From the NCBI GenBank assembly GCA_045628725.1, contig JAZQPT010000057.1:1-56686 (forward strand): a stretch of DNA of 56,686 bases, in the 5' to 3' direction. Both the position numbers and the translations under genes were made by a program. Below the pieces are notes generated by a model. The model was given only the letters and a program-made list of their open reading frames with translations, was not told the origin of the DNA and did no database searches. Source of the stretch: JACQGD01 sp045628725 (lineage in GTDB: Bacteria > Patescibacteriota > Saccharimonadia > Saccharimonadales > Saccharimonadaceae). This document shows positions 25,367 through 32,500 of the stretch, one piece after another. How positions within the stretch are numbered: the stretch's first letter is position 1; each line of letters begins with the position of its first letter.

Positions 25367-25821
25367 TATGAAATCTCATCTATCTGTTTATTACGTCGGC
25401 GGTATCTTGGAGCATCTGCAAATGGAGTGTGCAGCCAGGTATCAATGATATCTTTCCATACTTGGTCGTCCTGGCGTTCAAGTACGCGTGACGGCAAGCA
25501 AAGAACATTGCTATCATTGTCGTTTCGCGTCATACGCGCTTCTTCGGCATCCCATATAACACTTGCGCGAATACTCGTAAACCGATTAGCAGCAATTGCC
25601 ATACCTTGACCGCCACCGCATATTAAAATAGCCCGAGGGTCTTTAGTCGTATCGCCAATAATTTTAATTGCAGCTTCTTGTGCAAATTCAGGAAAGTCAT
25701 CGTCCGGATTAAGCTCCTTGCCCCCAATTTCTACGACGTCGAATTTTCGCTTTGCTAAATAGGCAAATACATTTTCTTTCAAATGATAGCCATTATGATC
25801 AGACCCAAGATATATCTTCAT
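25366..25821 (-). CDS. rpiB: Ribose-5-phosphate isomerase B
   Basis: A 151-residue RpiB/LacAB-family isomerase. SDHNGYHLKENV and ICGGGQGMAIAANRF hold the substrate loop and catalytic Cys, and ARMTRNDNDSNVLCLPSR corresponds to the HNDANVL segment, with Arg-Asn in place of the common His-Asn. It interconverts ribose-5- and ribulose-5-phosphate. It heads the operon rpiB-rpe-transketolase(N,C)-PfkB-aldolase. TATACT ends 6 bases before the ATG, giving a leaderless start. Confidence 0.88.
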   Translation of the reverse strand: MKIYLGSDHNGYHLKENVFAYLAKRKFDVVEIGGKELNPDDDFPEFAQEAAIKIIGDTTKDPRAILICGGGQGMAIAANRFTSIRASVIWDAEEARMTRNDNDSNVLCLPSRVLERQDDQVWKDIIDTWLHTPFADAPRYRRRNKQIDEIS

Positions 25822-25827
25822 ATGCCT

Positions 25828-25833
25828 AGTATA
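25828..25833 (-). promoter_or_regulatory. -10 element of leaderless promoter for the pentose phosphate operon
   Basis: TATACT on the minus strand, ending 6 bases before the rpiB ATG at 25821, with no ribosome binding site. Confidence 0.6.
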
Positions 25834-25941
25834 TGCGGTTTCGACTAAAAACGAAAGAACTTGCTAACGCTTTTCGCACAGATTACGTAAACTGTGAACA
25901 TTTACATCGAAATCGCGTGTTTTATGTACTAAAAATGACAA

Positions 25942-25976
25942 TAAAAAACCAGCACTATACTGTGCTGGCTTTTTAT
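25942..25976 (-). terminator. Terminator of gap (possibly two-way)
   Basis: 7-bp stem CCAGCAC (25949-25955) / GTGCTGG (25962-25968). On the minus strand it is followed by TTTTTTATT; the plus strand also has a T-run, so it can insulate both ways. Confidence 0.8.
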
Positions 25977-25988
25977 TGAATGACACAA

Positions 25989-27002
25989 TTAGCGTATCGT
26001 TTTGCCAATATCTGCCACTAGTTCAACTAATCGGTTTGAATAGCCCCATTCGTTGTCGTACCATACACAGATTTTGATTAAATTGCCGCCCACTACTTTT
26101 GTTAGCAGGAGGTCGACGGTACCCGAATTACTATTACCGATGTAATCACGAGACACCAATGGCTCTTCGCTGACCGCTAGTATTCCTTGGTAGAATGGCT
26201 CTGCAGCTGCTTTTTTAAATGCTGCATTGATTTCTTCAACCGTAACATCGCGGCTAAGTAGCGCCGTTACATCGCTGATAGAAACAACTGGGGTTGGTAC
26301 ACGGATAGAAAGTCCATCGAATTTTCCTTCAAGCTGCGGAAGAGTCTTTGTTACTGCAATCGCTGCGCCTGTTGTTGTTGGCACCATGTTTTCTGCAGCG
26401 TTGCGACCTTCGCGCAAATCTTTCTTTGGTGCATCCTGCACGGCTTGGCTCGCCGTATAGCTGTGAATAGTAGTAAGCATCGATTTTTCAACACCAAATT
26501 CAGCGTCCAATACCGCCATAACTGCACCGAGGCTATTAGTCGTACAGCTGGCATTGCTGACAACATGACTTGCGCCCTCGATTTTGTCTTCGTTTGCACC
26601 AAGAACAATCGTATCAACACCTTCGCTTTTGCTAGGGCCACTAATGACCACACGTTTTGCACCGGCGGTAATATGCTTCTCGGCATCCTCTTTTGCAGTA
26701 AAGAATCCTGTAGACTCGATAACGATATCTACCTCTAGGCTACCCCATGGAAGCGCTGCTGGATCACGTTCGGCTAGTACTTTGATTGGTTTGCCGTCGA
26801 TGATAATATTCGTATCATCAAAAGTCACATTATGCTGATACGTGCCATAGTTACTGTCATTTTTTAATAGATATGCCAGCGTCTTAGTGTCAGTCAGATC
26901 ATTAATTGCTACAATCTCTATATCACTTCGCTCAAATGCGATTTTAAACGCGTTACGGCCAATTCGACCAAAGCCATTAATACCCAATTTAACTTGACTC
27001 AT
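25989..27002 (-). CDS. gap: Glyceraldehyde-3-phosphate dehydrogenase
   Basis: A 337-residue NAD(P)-dependent GAPDH of lower glycolysis. It has NGFGRIGRNAFK, SNASCTTNSLGAV with the catalytic Cys, and WYDNEWGYSNR at the C-terminus. An in-frame ATG at 27041 exists, but the start at 27002 (MSQVKLGINGFG) matches the family and follows a clear ribosome binding site (AAAGGGG). It ends at a strong terminator and is monocistronic. No pgk or tpi is adjacent. Confidence 0.95.
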   Translation of the reverse strand: MSQVKLGINGFGRIGRNAFKIAFERSDIEIVAINDLTDTKTLAYLLKNDSNYGTYQHNVTFDDTNIIIDGKPIKVLAERDPAALPWGSLEVDIVIESTGFFTAKEDAEKHITAGAKRVVISGPSKSEGVDTIVLGANEDKIEGASHVVSNASCTTNSLGAVMAVLDAEFGVEKSMLTTIHSYTASQAVQDAPKKDLREGRNAAENMVPTTTGAAIAVTKTLPQLEGKFDGLSIRVPTPVVSISDVTALLSRDVTVEEINAAFKKAAAEPFYQGILAVSEEPLVSRDYIGNSNSGTVDLLLTKVVGGNLIKICVWYDNEWGYSNRLVELVADIGKTIR

Positions 27003-27099
27003 GTAATACAACCCCTTTAAATAACCATTAGTTCTTTGCATACATTGTATACTATTGTCGGTTTTTTACACAATGATTGACAATATGCCGTAATTACAC

Positions 27100-27105
27100 T
27101 ATAAT
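27100..27105 (+). promoter_or_regulatory. -10 element of leaderless promoter for gene at 27115
   Basis: TATAAT ending 9 bases before the ATG at 27115, divergent from gap. Confidence 0.55.
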
Positions 27106-27114
27106 ATACCCATC

Positions 27115-27519
27115 ATGAGCGAACGACTTCGTTTCCCCACTCCCCATCATGGCCGCACGCTGCGTGAACATGAGCGCGGCGACAGCGTAACGATCGACCC
27201 GAGTGAATTCCCACATAATGAGTCAAGTTTGGCGCAGGCAAACGAAATTAATGCTACGAGGATATATTACGGCTATACGCTGGAATGCGAAGTCGAATTT
27301 TACGCAGAGTCACCGCTCGACCGGAGTCACAACATTCTGTATCTATGGAACAATAATTATCTATTTCTTTTGGCAAAAAAGGCTATCGACAACACATGGG
27401 AATTAGGCGATATTATGGTCGAAGACAGCCACAGCGAGCCAGTCCCGGCCGCCATGCGCAATCAATACGTATATGATATTGCAACCATCCTCACAAATAG
27501 ATCCACCCCCGACGCATAG
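27115..27519 (+). CDS. Hypothetical soluble protein
   Basis: A 134-residue protein I do not recognise. It is acidic and has no membrane segment or signal peptide. The first 50 residues are polar and probably flexible (HHGRTLREHERGDSV); the rest has alternating hydrophobic stretches (YYGYTLECEVEFYAESP, LYLWNNNYLFLLAKKAID) that suggest a small alpha/beta or beta fold. It lies 19 bases upstream of the RelA/SpoT gene, which has its own -10 element, so the two could be read separately or together. Confidence 0.5.
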   Translation: MSERLRFPTPHHGRTLREHERGDSVTIDPSEFPHNESSLAQANEINATRIYYGYTLECEVEFYAESPLDRSHNILYLWNNNYLFLLAKKAIDNTWELGDIMVEDSHSEPVPAAMRNQYVYDIATILTNRSTPDA

Positions 27520-27523
27520 ATGA

Positions 27524-27529
27524 TATACT
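27524..27529 (+). promoter_or_regulatory. -10 element of leaderless promoter for the RelA/SpoT gene
   Basis: TGATATACT; TATACT ends 9 bases before the ATG at 27539. Confidence 0.55.
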
Positions 27530-27538
27530 AGTGTCACA

Positions 27539-29083
27539 ATGAAAAAGCGCGAGATACTAGAGTTTGCGGTCGAGGCATACGATGAGAATCAGCTTCTCGA
27601 ACTTGAACATGCCATCGACTATGCCCGCGAAAAACATCTTGGACAAAAACGCAAAAGCGGCGAACCCTACATTATCCACCCATTAAACGTTGCCTATACG
27701 TTAATTGAATGGGGTATGGACATCGACACTGTCCTTGCGGGAGTACTCCACGACACCGTCGAAGATACCGATGCAACCCTAGAAGAAATCGAAAGCATAT
27801 TCGGCCGCGACGTAGCGTTTCTTGTCGACGGCGTCACAAAAGTGTCCCAGGCTCGCTCTGGAATGCGCGACCTATCGAACTATCTTCCTCAGACAAAAGA
27901 CAACTTATCAAAATTACTTATTGCCGTTGGACAAGACGTTCGTGTCATTATCATTAAATTAGCAGATAGACTCCATAACTTGTCGACATTGCAGCACATG
28001 CCGCCCGAAAAGCAGCGCAAAATCGCTCGCGAATCGCTTGAGGTATTTGCACCAATGGCTGACCGCCTAGGAATGGGCCGCATACGTATGGAAATAGAAG
28101 AACTGGCTTTTAGCTATCTTGATCCTAAAGAGTTTAAAAGCCTCCAAAGCCTAATGAAAAAACGCCTTGGTAAAAGCACGCGAAAACTCGGTATCGTCAG
28201 AGCTGAAGTCGACAAAGAACTAAAGAAGCAAGGCATTAGCTTTGAAATTAATGGTCGCGTCAAAAGCATCTATAGTCTGCACAGAAAACTAAAAAAAGTA
28301 GACACGAGTATTGATGATATATACGATCTGATGGCCCTGCGTATCATCGTCGACAAAAAAGAAGATTGTTATCGAATCCTAGGCATACTGCATAGTATGT
28401 ATCAGCCTATGATTGCTCGTATCAAAGATTACATAGCCGTACCAAAGCCAAATGGCTATCAAAGCCTGCATACCACCGTACTAACCCCTTCTAAACAAAT
28501 CGTTGAGTTCCAGATCCGCACCCATGATATGCATAATTATGCCGAACGTGGATTAGCGGCAAGCTTTCATTATCATGAACGCAAAAGCCAAAAAGATTAC
28601 ATAAAATCAAAGAGTGTGGCATCGCTACCTGCAGAGCTGCAGTGGATTACACAGATGCAAGACATCGCCACCAGACTGCGCGAAGGCGAAGAGATCAGTC
28701 AGGAACAATTAAACGTTGATTTATTCGGTAACCGCATATTCGTGTATTCGCCTAAGGGTGATATTTATAATCTTCCCGAAGGTGCATTGCCGCTGGATTT
28801 TGCGTATACAGTCCATACCGACATCGGCAAACATGCCTATAGCTTTCGCGTGAACGGCAACATTCATGCATTTGACAAGCCACTTCATAACGGTGATATC
28901 GTTGAGGTCATTACCCGCGTGTCGTCGTCTCCTAAGCAAGCATGGCAAGATCTTGTTACGACAAGCCATGCCCGCGATAAATTACGCATGCAACTACGTA
29001 AATTAGGCCTCGTAGAAGGTATTAGTAACGCCGCAGCAATTATTCGCCAAAAGGCCACTCGCAAACGAAATTCCTCTTCATAG
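27539..29083 (+). CDS. rel: Bifunctional-type (p)ppGpp synthetase/hydrolase, short RelA/SpoT homologue
   Basis: A 514-residue stringent-response enzyme. The N-terminal HD hydrolase domain keeps HDTVEDT (about residues 71-77), so ppGpp breakdown should work. The synthetase domain keeps RIKDYIAVPKPNGYQSLH (about residue 295 onward), with the RxKD form seen in bifunctional enzymes. A TGS domain follows (IYNLPEGALPLDFAYTVHT, about residues 405-425). The protein stops soon after TGS and lacks the conserved-Cys and ACT domains of full-length RelA/SpoT (about 700-750 residues). Regulation through the ribosome or amino acids is therefore probably reduced. Confidence 0.92.
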   Translation: MKKREILEFAVEAYDENQLLELEHAIDYAREKHLGQKRKSGEPYIIHPLNVAYTLIEWGMDIDTVLAGVLHDTVEDTDATLEEIESIFGRDVAFLVDGVTKVSQARSGMRDLSNYLPQTKDNLSKLLIAVGQDVRVIIIKLADRLHNLSTLQHMPPEKQRKIARESLEVFAPMADRLGMGRIRMEIEELAFSYLDPKEFKSLQSLMKKRLGKSTRKLGIVRAEVDKELKKQGISFEINGRVKSIYSLHRKLKKVDTSIDDIYDLMALRIIVDKKEDCYRILGILHSMYQPMIARIKDYIAVPKPNGYQSLHTTVLTPSKQIVEFQIRTHDMHNYAERGLAASFHYHERKSQKDYIKSKSVASLPAELQWITQMQDIATRLREGEEISQEQLNVDLFGNRIFVYSPKGDIYNLPEGALPLDFAYTVHTDIGKHAYSFRVNGNIHAFDKPLHNGDIVEVITRVSSSPKQAWQDLVTTSHARDKLRMQLRKLGLVEGISNAAAIIRQKATRKRNSSS

Positions 29084-29086
29084 CGC

Positions 29087-29115
29087 TTGTAGTTATACCG
29101 TAAACGTGCTATAAT
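29087..29115 (+). promoter_or_regulatory. Sigma-70-type promoter of the small cassette at 29166
   Basis: -35 TTGTAG (29087-29092), 17-base spacer, extended -10 TGCTATAAT (hexamer 29110-29115). The leader carries a hairpin CTTGTC/GACAAG with a 5-base loop at about 29129-29145. Confidence 0.65.
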
Positions 29116-29165
29116 ATATAGATAGAGGCTTGTCTAACTGACAAGTCACCTTCGTGAAAGGGATC

Positions 29166-29459
29166 ATGTCAAACTCTACACCTCACCCGGTAAGAGGATT
29201 GAACGTCGTACGACACATGAAAGAACGTACCCTTGAAGTGTACGTCGTCATATCGCCAACAGATTACAAGGCGATACAATCTGATCGAGGCCACGCCCAA
29301 AGCGATCCCGTCCCCATCGATATCGACGGGGATGACATATCTCACTTCTACGGCGAAGACAATCTGAGAGAGCTACGCAGGCACGTCTGTAAGGTTCCCG
29401 GACTCTTGGGCTATCAGATCTATGTAATACCTTCGCTGCGGGACGTGCCGCCAATCTAA
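29166..29459 (+). CDS. Small hypothetical protein in a stand-alone cassette
   Basis: A 97-residue soluble protein not recognised. It starts MSNSTPHPVRGLNVVRHMK, has two hydrophobic strand-like stretches (LEVYVVISPTDY and GYQIYVIPSL) separated by a polar, Asp-rich middle, and one Cys. The start at 29166 follows GAAAGGG with good spacing; a GTG at 29154 overlaps that site and is rejected. It has a classical promoter, a structured leader and a strong terminator of its own. Codon use includes AGA, AGG and CCC, less common in neighbours. Confidence 0.55.
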   Translation: MSNSTPHPVRGLNVVRHMKERTLEVYVVISPTDYKAIQSDRGHAQSDPVPIDIDGDDISHFYGEDNLRELRRHVCKVPGLLGYQIYVIPSLRDVPPI

Positions 29460-29487
29460 ACGGCAGCGTCGTACATCTCAACACGAA

Positions 29488-29535
29488 ATCCCGGTATCTC
29501 CACACTGTCAGTGTGTTGAGATACCGGGATATTTT
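29488..29535 (+). terminator. Strong terminator of the small cassette
   Basis: Perfect 13-bp stem ATCCCGGTATCTC (29488-29500) / GAGATACCGGGAT (29518-29530), with an inner CACAC/GTGTG stem, followed by ATTTTC. It can also act for ppa on the minus strand. Confidence 0.8.
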
Positions 29536-29566
29536 CGTTATACCTATGCTTTAGAGCGACAAGGAT

Positions 29567-30097
29567 CTATTTCTTATTCCACCGCTCGATAGACTCATGA
29601 ATGACTGCTTTTGCTTCGTCAATATCGCCCCAGCTTTGTACAATAGTCGTACCTGGTTTTTTGAGGTCTTTGTAGTGATTAAAGTGAAATTCAATTTGGT
29701 CGATAAGTTTTTGTGGCAAATCAGCGAGAGAATTAACAGCGTTGCCCGTGTTGCGGTCGTCCGCAGGCACTACAACAATCTTGTCATCAACTTCACCGTC
29801 GTCTTCAAATTTCATTACACCGATAACTTTTGCTTCTAAGAAGATGCCAGTTGGCAGTGGTTCATCAGTAATAATAAGCGCATCAAGTTCGTCTCCGTCC
29901 TCGTCAAGAGTCTGCGGAATAAAACCATAGTTAGTAGGTTTTGCAAAAATCGCTGGTTCTACACGGTCAAGTTGCATAACCGCGTGGTCACGATTCCATT
30001 CTATTTTATGACTGCTCCCTTTTGGGATTTCCACTACAACATTAATAACGCCGCCATCGACATCGCCTGCATTCAGAATTTGGTTAAAGTCTGCCAT
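29567..30097 (-). CDS. ppa: Inorganic pyrophosphatase, family I
   Basis: A 176-residue soluble pyrophosphatase that removes pyrophosphate made in nucleic acid and protein synthesis. It has EIPKGSSHKIEW, the substrate Tyr in PTNYGFIPQT, the metal-binding triad DGDELDALI (normally DGDPLDVLV) and VVVPADDR. An ATG two codons earlier (30103) overlaps the GGAGA ribosome binding site; the start at 30097 has the correct 6-base spacing. Its -10 overlaps that of the divergent phosphodiesterase gene. Confidence 0.94.
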   Translation of the reverse strand: MADFNQILNAGDVDGGVINVVVEIPKGSSHKIEWNRDHAVMQLDRVEPAIFAKPTNYGFIPQTLDEDGDELDALIITDEPLPTGIFLEAKVIGVMKFEDDGEVDDKIVVVPADDRNTGNAVNSLADLPQKLIDQIEFHFNHYKDLKKPGTTIVQSWGDIDEAKAVIHESIERWNKK

Positions 30098-30143
30098 TGT
30101 CATTCTCCTTTTGGTCAGTTTCCTGTTCGTTCGTATAATCTGT

Positions 30144-30153
30144 TACTATTGTA
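30144..30153. promoter_or_regulatory. Overlapping divergent -10 elements (phosphodiesterase and ppa)
   Basis: Plus strand TGTTACTAT (hexamer 30144-30149) lies 11 bases before the phosphodiesterase ATG. Minus strand TGGTACAAT (hexamer 30148-30153) serves ppa with a normal leader. The two hexamers share two bases, so RNA polymerase probably cannot use both at once. Confidence 0.5.
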
Positions 30154-30160
30154 CCAGATA

Positions 30161-30853
30161 ATGTTAGTCATCGGACATCGCGGCGCAGCTGGACTAGCGC
30201 CAGAAAATTCAATGGAAGCGTTTACTGCAGGCGTAAAAGCCGGTGCAGATATATTAGAGTGCGACGTGCGCCTAACCAAAGATCGCATTCCTGTCGTGAT
30301 ACATGACGCGACAACATCGCGGACACATGGAACGCGCGTCGTCATTGCAAATCATACGCTTGATGAGCTTCGTCAAATGGATTTTACGCCAAAAATACCC
30401 AGTTTGCAGGAATTCCTTGACGAATTCTTTGGTCGTATTCTTTTAAATATAGAACTCAAGTCCCGAGGTAGCGGCGAAATTGTCGCAGAGGTTATCGCCT
30501 CGGGCTATATTACCAAGCCAGACGATTGGGAAAATGTTCTCATTTCGTCATTTCGTGCAGGCGAATTAATTAAGATACGAAAAATAAGCAGCCGTGTTCC
30601 GATTGCACTACTGCACAATCAGAATCCGTTCATATTTATTGCGTACGAACGCAAATTACGGTTCTCTGCCGTGGGATTTCATAAACATTACATCAGCCAG
30701 CTTGCCACGCAGATCGCTCAACGTGTAGGTATATTTTGTTATGCATACACAGCCGACCGACCGTACGGCGCTGTCGTATTAAAGCGACAGGGAATACAGG
30801 GCGTCGTTACAAACTACCCTGATACCATCCTGGATGAAATAAACGAGCGCTAA
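30161..30853 (+). CDS. Glycerophosphodiester phosphodiesterase
   Basis: A 230-residue GDPD-family enzyme that cleaves glycerophosphodiesters to glycerol-3-phosphate and an alcohol, useful for recycling lipid head groups. It starts MLVIGHRGAAGLAPENS (metal/catalytic His-Arg and Glu), then LECDVRLTKDRIPVVIHD with the Glu-x-Asp and second His, NIELKS and VTNYPD. A much longer frame starts at 29972 inside ppa on the other strand; the family start and promoter fit 30161. No signal peptide, so it acts in the cytoplasm. It ends exactly where the convergent trxB ends. Confidence 0.88.
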   Translation: MLVIGHRGAAGLAPENSMEAFTAGVKAGADILECDVRLTKDRIPVVIHDATTSRTHGTRVVIANHTLDELRQMDFTPKIPSLQEFLDEFFGRILLNIELKSRGSGEIVAEVIASGYITKPDDWENVLISSFRAGELIKIRKISSRVPIALLHNQNPFIFIAYERKLRFSAVGFHKHYISQLATQIAQRVGIFCYAYTADRPYGAVVLKRQGIQGVVTNYPDTILDEINER

Positions 30854-31822
30854 TTACAGCGTCGCATCAAGTGATGCGGTAGATGCCGAATGAGCAAGTC
30901 CATCAAGGTACTCGCGAATAGAAAGAGCTGCTGACGCACCTTCACCGACTGCGCTTGCAATCTGCATCGTTGCTCCGCTACGCACATCACCACTTGCAAA
31001 GATACCTCTTACTGATGTCTCAAGGTGCTGATCGGTCTTGACCAGTCCTTGCTCATCAAGTTCAACACCGCTCCCAGCGAGGAACTGAGTATTTGGCTTT
31101 AGACCTACGAATATAAATACACCGTCAGTTATAAAGTCAGTTGCTTGTCCGTCTTTTGTTGCGGCAACTTTCGTCACCTTATTATCAACCGTAACGATTT
31201 CGTTTGGCGTCGTCGCTAAATGAACAGTAATTTTACCTTCATCGACAAACTTCTGTAAATCTTGCTGTAGTACATCGCTTGCCTTGATAGTACTTCGAAC
31301 AAGTAAATCGATATGTGACGTAAATCGTGTCAAAAAGATAGCTTCTTGCACGGCAGAATTACCGCCGCCAACAACAACGAGTTTTTTCTCTCGGTAAAAA
31401 GCGCCGTCGCACGTTGCACAGTAATGCACGCCGCGACCATAATATTCCGCTTCGCCAGGAATGCCTAGTTTGTTGTAGTCACTCCCCGTTGCAATCAGTA
31501 CTGTCTTTGCTTTTACTTCTTCGCCGTCAATCACAAGTGTCTTGACTGCTCCGTCGTCACGAATCGATTGAACTTCACCGAATTCGATTTTCGCACCAAA
31601 TCGTTCTGCTTGTTTTTCTAATTGACCAGCTAACGTCATGCCTTCGATACCATCAGGAAATCCAGGATAATTATCTACTTTGTCTGTGATAGCTGCCAGA
31701 CCACCAATGACGCCTTTTTCGTAAAGGACTGTTTCAATGTCTTCACGTGTTGTGTATATAGCCGCTGCAAGTGCGCTTGGACCCGTTCCAATCATTACCG
31801 TATCGTGTATAACATCACTCAT
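30854..31822 (-). CDS. trxB: Thioredoxin reductase
   Basis: A 322-residue FAD/NADPH enzyme that keeps thioredoxin reduced. It has the FAD motif GTGPSALAAAIYT, the redox pair CATC in HYCATCDGAFY (about residues 135-138), the NADPH motif GGGNSAVQEA, and ASGDVR near the C-terminus. Length is normal. Ribosome binding site AAGGG lies 8 bases before the ATG. A perfect 25-base palindrome sits just upstream and may be its promoter/operator. Confidence 0.95.
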   Translation of the reverse strand: MSDVIHDTVMIGTGPSALAAAIYTTREDIETVLYEKGVIGGLAAITDKVDNYPGFPDGIEGMTLAGQLEKQAERFGAKIEFGEVQSIRDDGAVKTLVIDGEEVKAKTVLIATGSDYNKLGIPGEAEYYGRGVHYCATCDGAFYREKKLVVVGGGNSAVQEAIFLTRFTSHIDLLVRSTIKASDVLQQDLQKFVDEGKITVHLATTPNEIVTVDNKVTKVAATKDGQATDFITDGVFIFVGLKPNTQFLAGSGVELDEQGLVKTDQHLETSVRGIFASGDVRSGATMQIASAVGEGASAALSIREYLDGLAHSASTASLDATL

Positions 31823-31835
31823 ATTTATTACCCTT

Positions 31836-31860
31836 ATATACTATATTAAATATAGTATAT
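31836..31860. promoter_or_regulatory. Perfect 12-bp inverted repeat upstream of trxB
   Basis: ATATACTATATT (31836-31847), one A, then AATATAGTATAT (31849-31860), a perfect palindrome. Each arm carries TATACT in opposite direction, so it can hold the trxB -10 element and an operator, or a terminator-like stem for the FKBP gene, whose stop codon overlaps its last base. Confidence 0.5.
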
Positions 31861-32426
31861 TACTTTACTGCTTTTATTTCTACGATAAACATAAGTGGGC
31901 CAACAGGTCGTCCGTCACCATTATCAACAGATCCGTACGCTTTTTCTGCTGGTATCGTTAGTTTGACTGTCGAACCAGCTTTTTTACCAACAAGTCCTTC
32001 TGTCCAACCTTCAATAACTCCGTTCATTGTGATTTCTTCGTTAGGTGTCGTTACGCCTTTAACTCGCGTACTGTCAAAGATTTTACCATCCGGTGTCCAG
32101 CCAAAATAGTTAATAGACGCGCCGGATTCTTTTGTCAGTTCCGCACCTTCGCCTTCAACAAGTACCTCAGCCTTAAGTTCAGTGACTGAAGCTGGATCAA
32201 ATGCCTCTGCGGCATACCCTTCAAGTGGTTCGAGTGTAGCTTGGCGCTCTGCCTGAGCTTTCTTTTGTTGTTCCATGTACTCGGTGTACATTTTTTGCTG
32301 CGCTTCGCTATCTTTCGCCTGATTATTGTTCGCTAGGATCACTACAAAGAATGATCCGATCGTACCAACAACCATAACGACAGCAATAACCCATATTCCA
32401 ATACGTTGACTTCGTGATGTAGACAT
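31860..32426 (-). CDS. Membrane-anchored FKBP-type peptidyl-prolyl isomerase
   Basis: A 188-residue protein with a signal anchor (about residues 11-32, IWVIAVVMVVGTIGSFFVVI), a charged Gln/Lys-rich linker, and a C-terminal FKBP domain (about 80-188). The domain shows YFGWTPDGKIFDSTR, GVIEGWTEGLVGKKAGS and IPAEKAYG, matching FKBP isomerases that help fold exported proteins outside the membrane. SD site AGGGAG before the ATG, and TGCTATAAT further upstream gives a normal leader. Confidence 0.9.
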   Translation of the reverse strand: MSTSRSQRIGIWVIAVVMVVGTIGSFFVVILANNNQAKDSEAQQKMYTEYMEQQKKAQAERQATLEPLEGYAAEAFDPASVTELKAEVLVEGEGAELTKESGASINYFGWTPDGKIFDSTRVKGVTTPNEEITMNGVIEGWTEGLVGKKAGSTVKLTIPAEKAYGSVDNGDGRPVGPLMFIVEIKAVK

Positions 32427-32500
32427 GTTTTCTCCCTATTCTTCAGTGCTATCAAAAGTTACTTGTTATTATAGCAAATTCGTTATAAATCTTCTACCGG

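Noticed and set aside
29972..30160. 63-residue extension of the phosphodiesterase
   Set aside because: It is antisense to ppa and lies upstream of the promoter; the family start is at 30161.
30861..30880. CGCATC/GATGCG hairpin at the trxB end as a terminator
   Set aside because: No T-run follows on either strand; it is coding sequence of the trxB C-terminus.
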